DNA of 64,000 nucleotides, taken from the NCBI RefSeq assembly GCF_035621135.1, contig NZ_CP141728.1:186001-250000 (forward strand), given 5' to 3'. Positions 63,603-64,000 of the stretch are shown here, in pieces. Source of the stretch: Sinanaerobacter sp. ZZT-01. Lineage in GTDB: Bacteria; Bacillota; Clostridia; Peptostreptococcales; Anaerovoracaceae. The translations under genes and the position numbers were made by a program. Every line of letters begins with the position of its first letter. Position 1 is the stretch's first letter. The notes below the pieces were generated by a model. It was not told the DNA's origin, ran no database searches, and was given only the letters and a program-made list of their open reading frames with translations.

Positions 63603-64000
63603 GAAAAAGTCATTTGCTATCTGGAGTGTTGTTTGTATTAGCTGGTATCACTTGTATTGTTGTAGCATTAATGTTTGATACAAAATTAAACAGTCTATTA
63701 TTTGGAGTATCTGCTGCTCTAATTGTACCTGGCATTATGGAAATGCTTAAATATTTTTATTGGACTGCTCCCAAGAATAAGAAGAAATATGCAGAGCATT
63801 TAGAAAATGAGAGTATTGAACTACGTGACGAGCGTAAAGAAAAATTACGAGATAAATCAGGAAGACATGCTTATTTGCTAGGGTTAGTTATTATCAGCAT
63901 TTCCATAATAGTTTTTTCAATATCGGGGCAATTAGAGGTGGTTAAAAATACTAATTTAATTGTCATATATTTAGGTGGATATTTTATTTTTCAATATGTT
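63599..64000 (+). CDS. membrane protein, 3' end cut by window
   Basis: The frame is open from ATG 63599 (ATGA overlap with the regulator stop, AAAGGAG ahead) to the window end, 134 residues. Two helices (about 7-50), a charged cytoplasmic stretch (KNKKKYAEHLENESIELRDERKEK, given in part), then at least two more helices. Small XRE plus membrane protein pairs are common in Firmicutes; the function is unknown. Confidence 0.8.
   Translation, partial: MRKSHLLSGVLFVLAGITCIVVALMFDTKLNSLLFGVSAALIVPGIMEMLKYFYWTAPKNKKKYAEHLENESIELRDERKEKLRDKSGRHAYLLGLVIISISIIVFSISGQLEVVKNTNLIVIYLGGYFIFQYV

Overview
The window looks like a chromosomal segment of a low-G+C, Gram-positive anaerobe of the class Clostridia. 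The A+T-rich intergenic DNA, strong AGGAGG ribosome sites, an EFR1-type flavodoxin/ferredoxin protein, a CD3324-family protein, an SPL-type radical SAM protein, an S-layer-homology protein and a PchR/YbtA-like AraC regulator beside ABC importers all fit. The genus cannot be named from sequence alone. No rRNA, tRNA, CRISPR array, insertion sequence or prophage was seen.

Layout. 0-9.8 kb: a truncated NYN/LOTUS protein, a membrane protein and a lipoprotein, a three-gene MacA/MacB-like (YknXYZ-like) efflux operon, lgt, ychF, an alpha/beta hydrolase and an N-terminal-cysteine choloylglycine-hydrolase-family enzyme. 9.8-14.4 kb: an operon for both aconitase-X subunits plus an Old-Yellow-Enzyme/FadH-like Fe-S flavoprotein, opposite a TetR regulator. 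14.6-23.3 kb: methyltransferase, CD3324 protein, beta-lactamase-fold hydrolase, then a two-component system with a large FtsX-type ABC transporter (antimicrobial-peptide-response type), and an MBL-fold hydrolase. 23.4-30.0 kb: a patchwork of single accessory genes including EamA, an SPL-like protein, PhzF, a chloramphenicol acetyltransferase with a classical leader-peptide attenuator, a DHFR/RibD-like reductase next to a GNAT remnant, EFR1, GFA and a zinc-ribbon protein. 30.2-36.1 kb: a 1,020-residue GLUG/SLH surface protein and a 7TMR-DISM sensor kinase with a response regulator that carries a SARP-like output. 36.4-45 kb: a UvrA-like ATPase plus MarR, an MBL hydrolase, and an ECF sigma factor co-transcribed with a membrane protein and an ABC-2 transporter. 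45-51.8 kb: SDR plus Crp regulator, a secreted subtilase, a two-component system, a DUF3788 protein and a membrane-anchored XRE regulator.

51.9-63.2 kb is the most interesting region. It holds a PchR/YbtA-like AraC regulator, a five-gene nickel/peptide-type ABC importer, a pair of fused permease-ATPase half-transporters and an MFS transporter. I found a 37-bp element, at identical length and spacing, upstream of all three transporter units, with 23 of 37 positions identical in all copies. One copy overlaps the stop codon of the AraC gene. A second motif, TTGGTTAG-N6-CTAACCAA, lies just downstream of the araC -10 box and recurs, perfectly or imperfectly, in the leaders of the two ABC operons. 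Together these suggest one regulon for uptake of a metal chelate (metallophore), with the AraC protein as activator and a separate repressor at the inverted repeats. The substrate is inference. The window ends with a small XRE regulator under a clear sigma-A promoter with duplicated operator-like repeats, and a truncated membrane protein.
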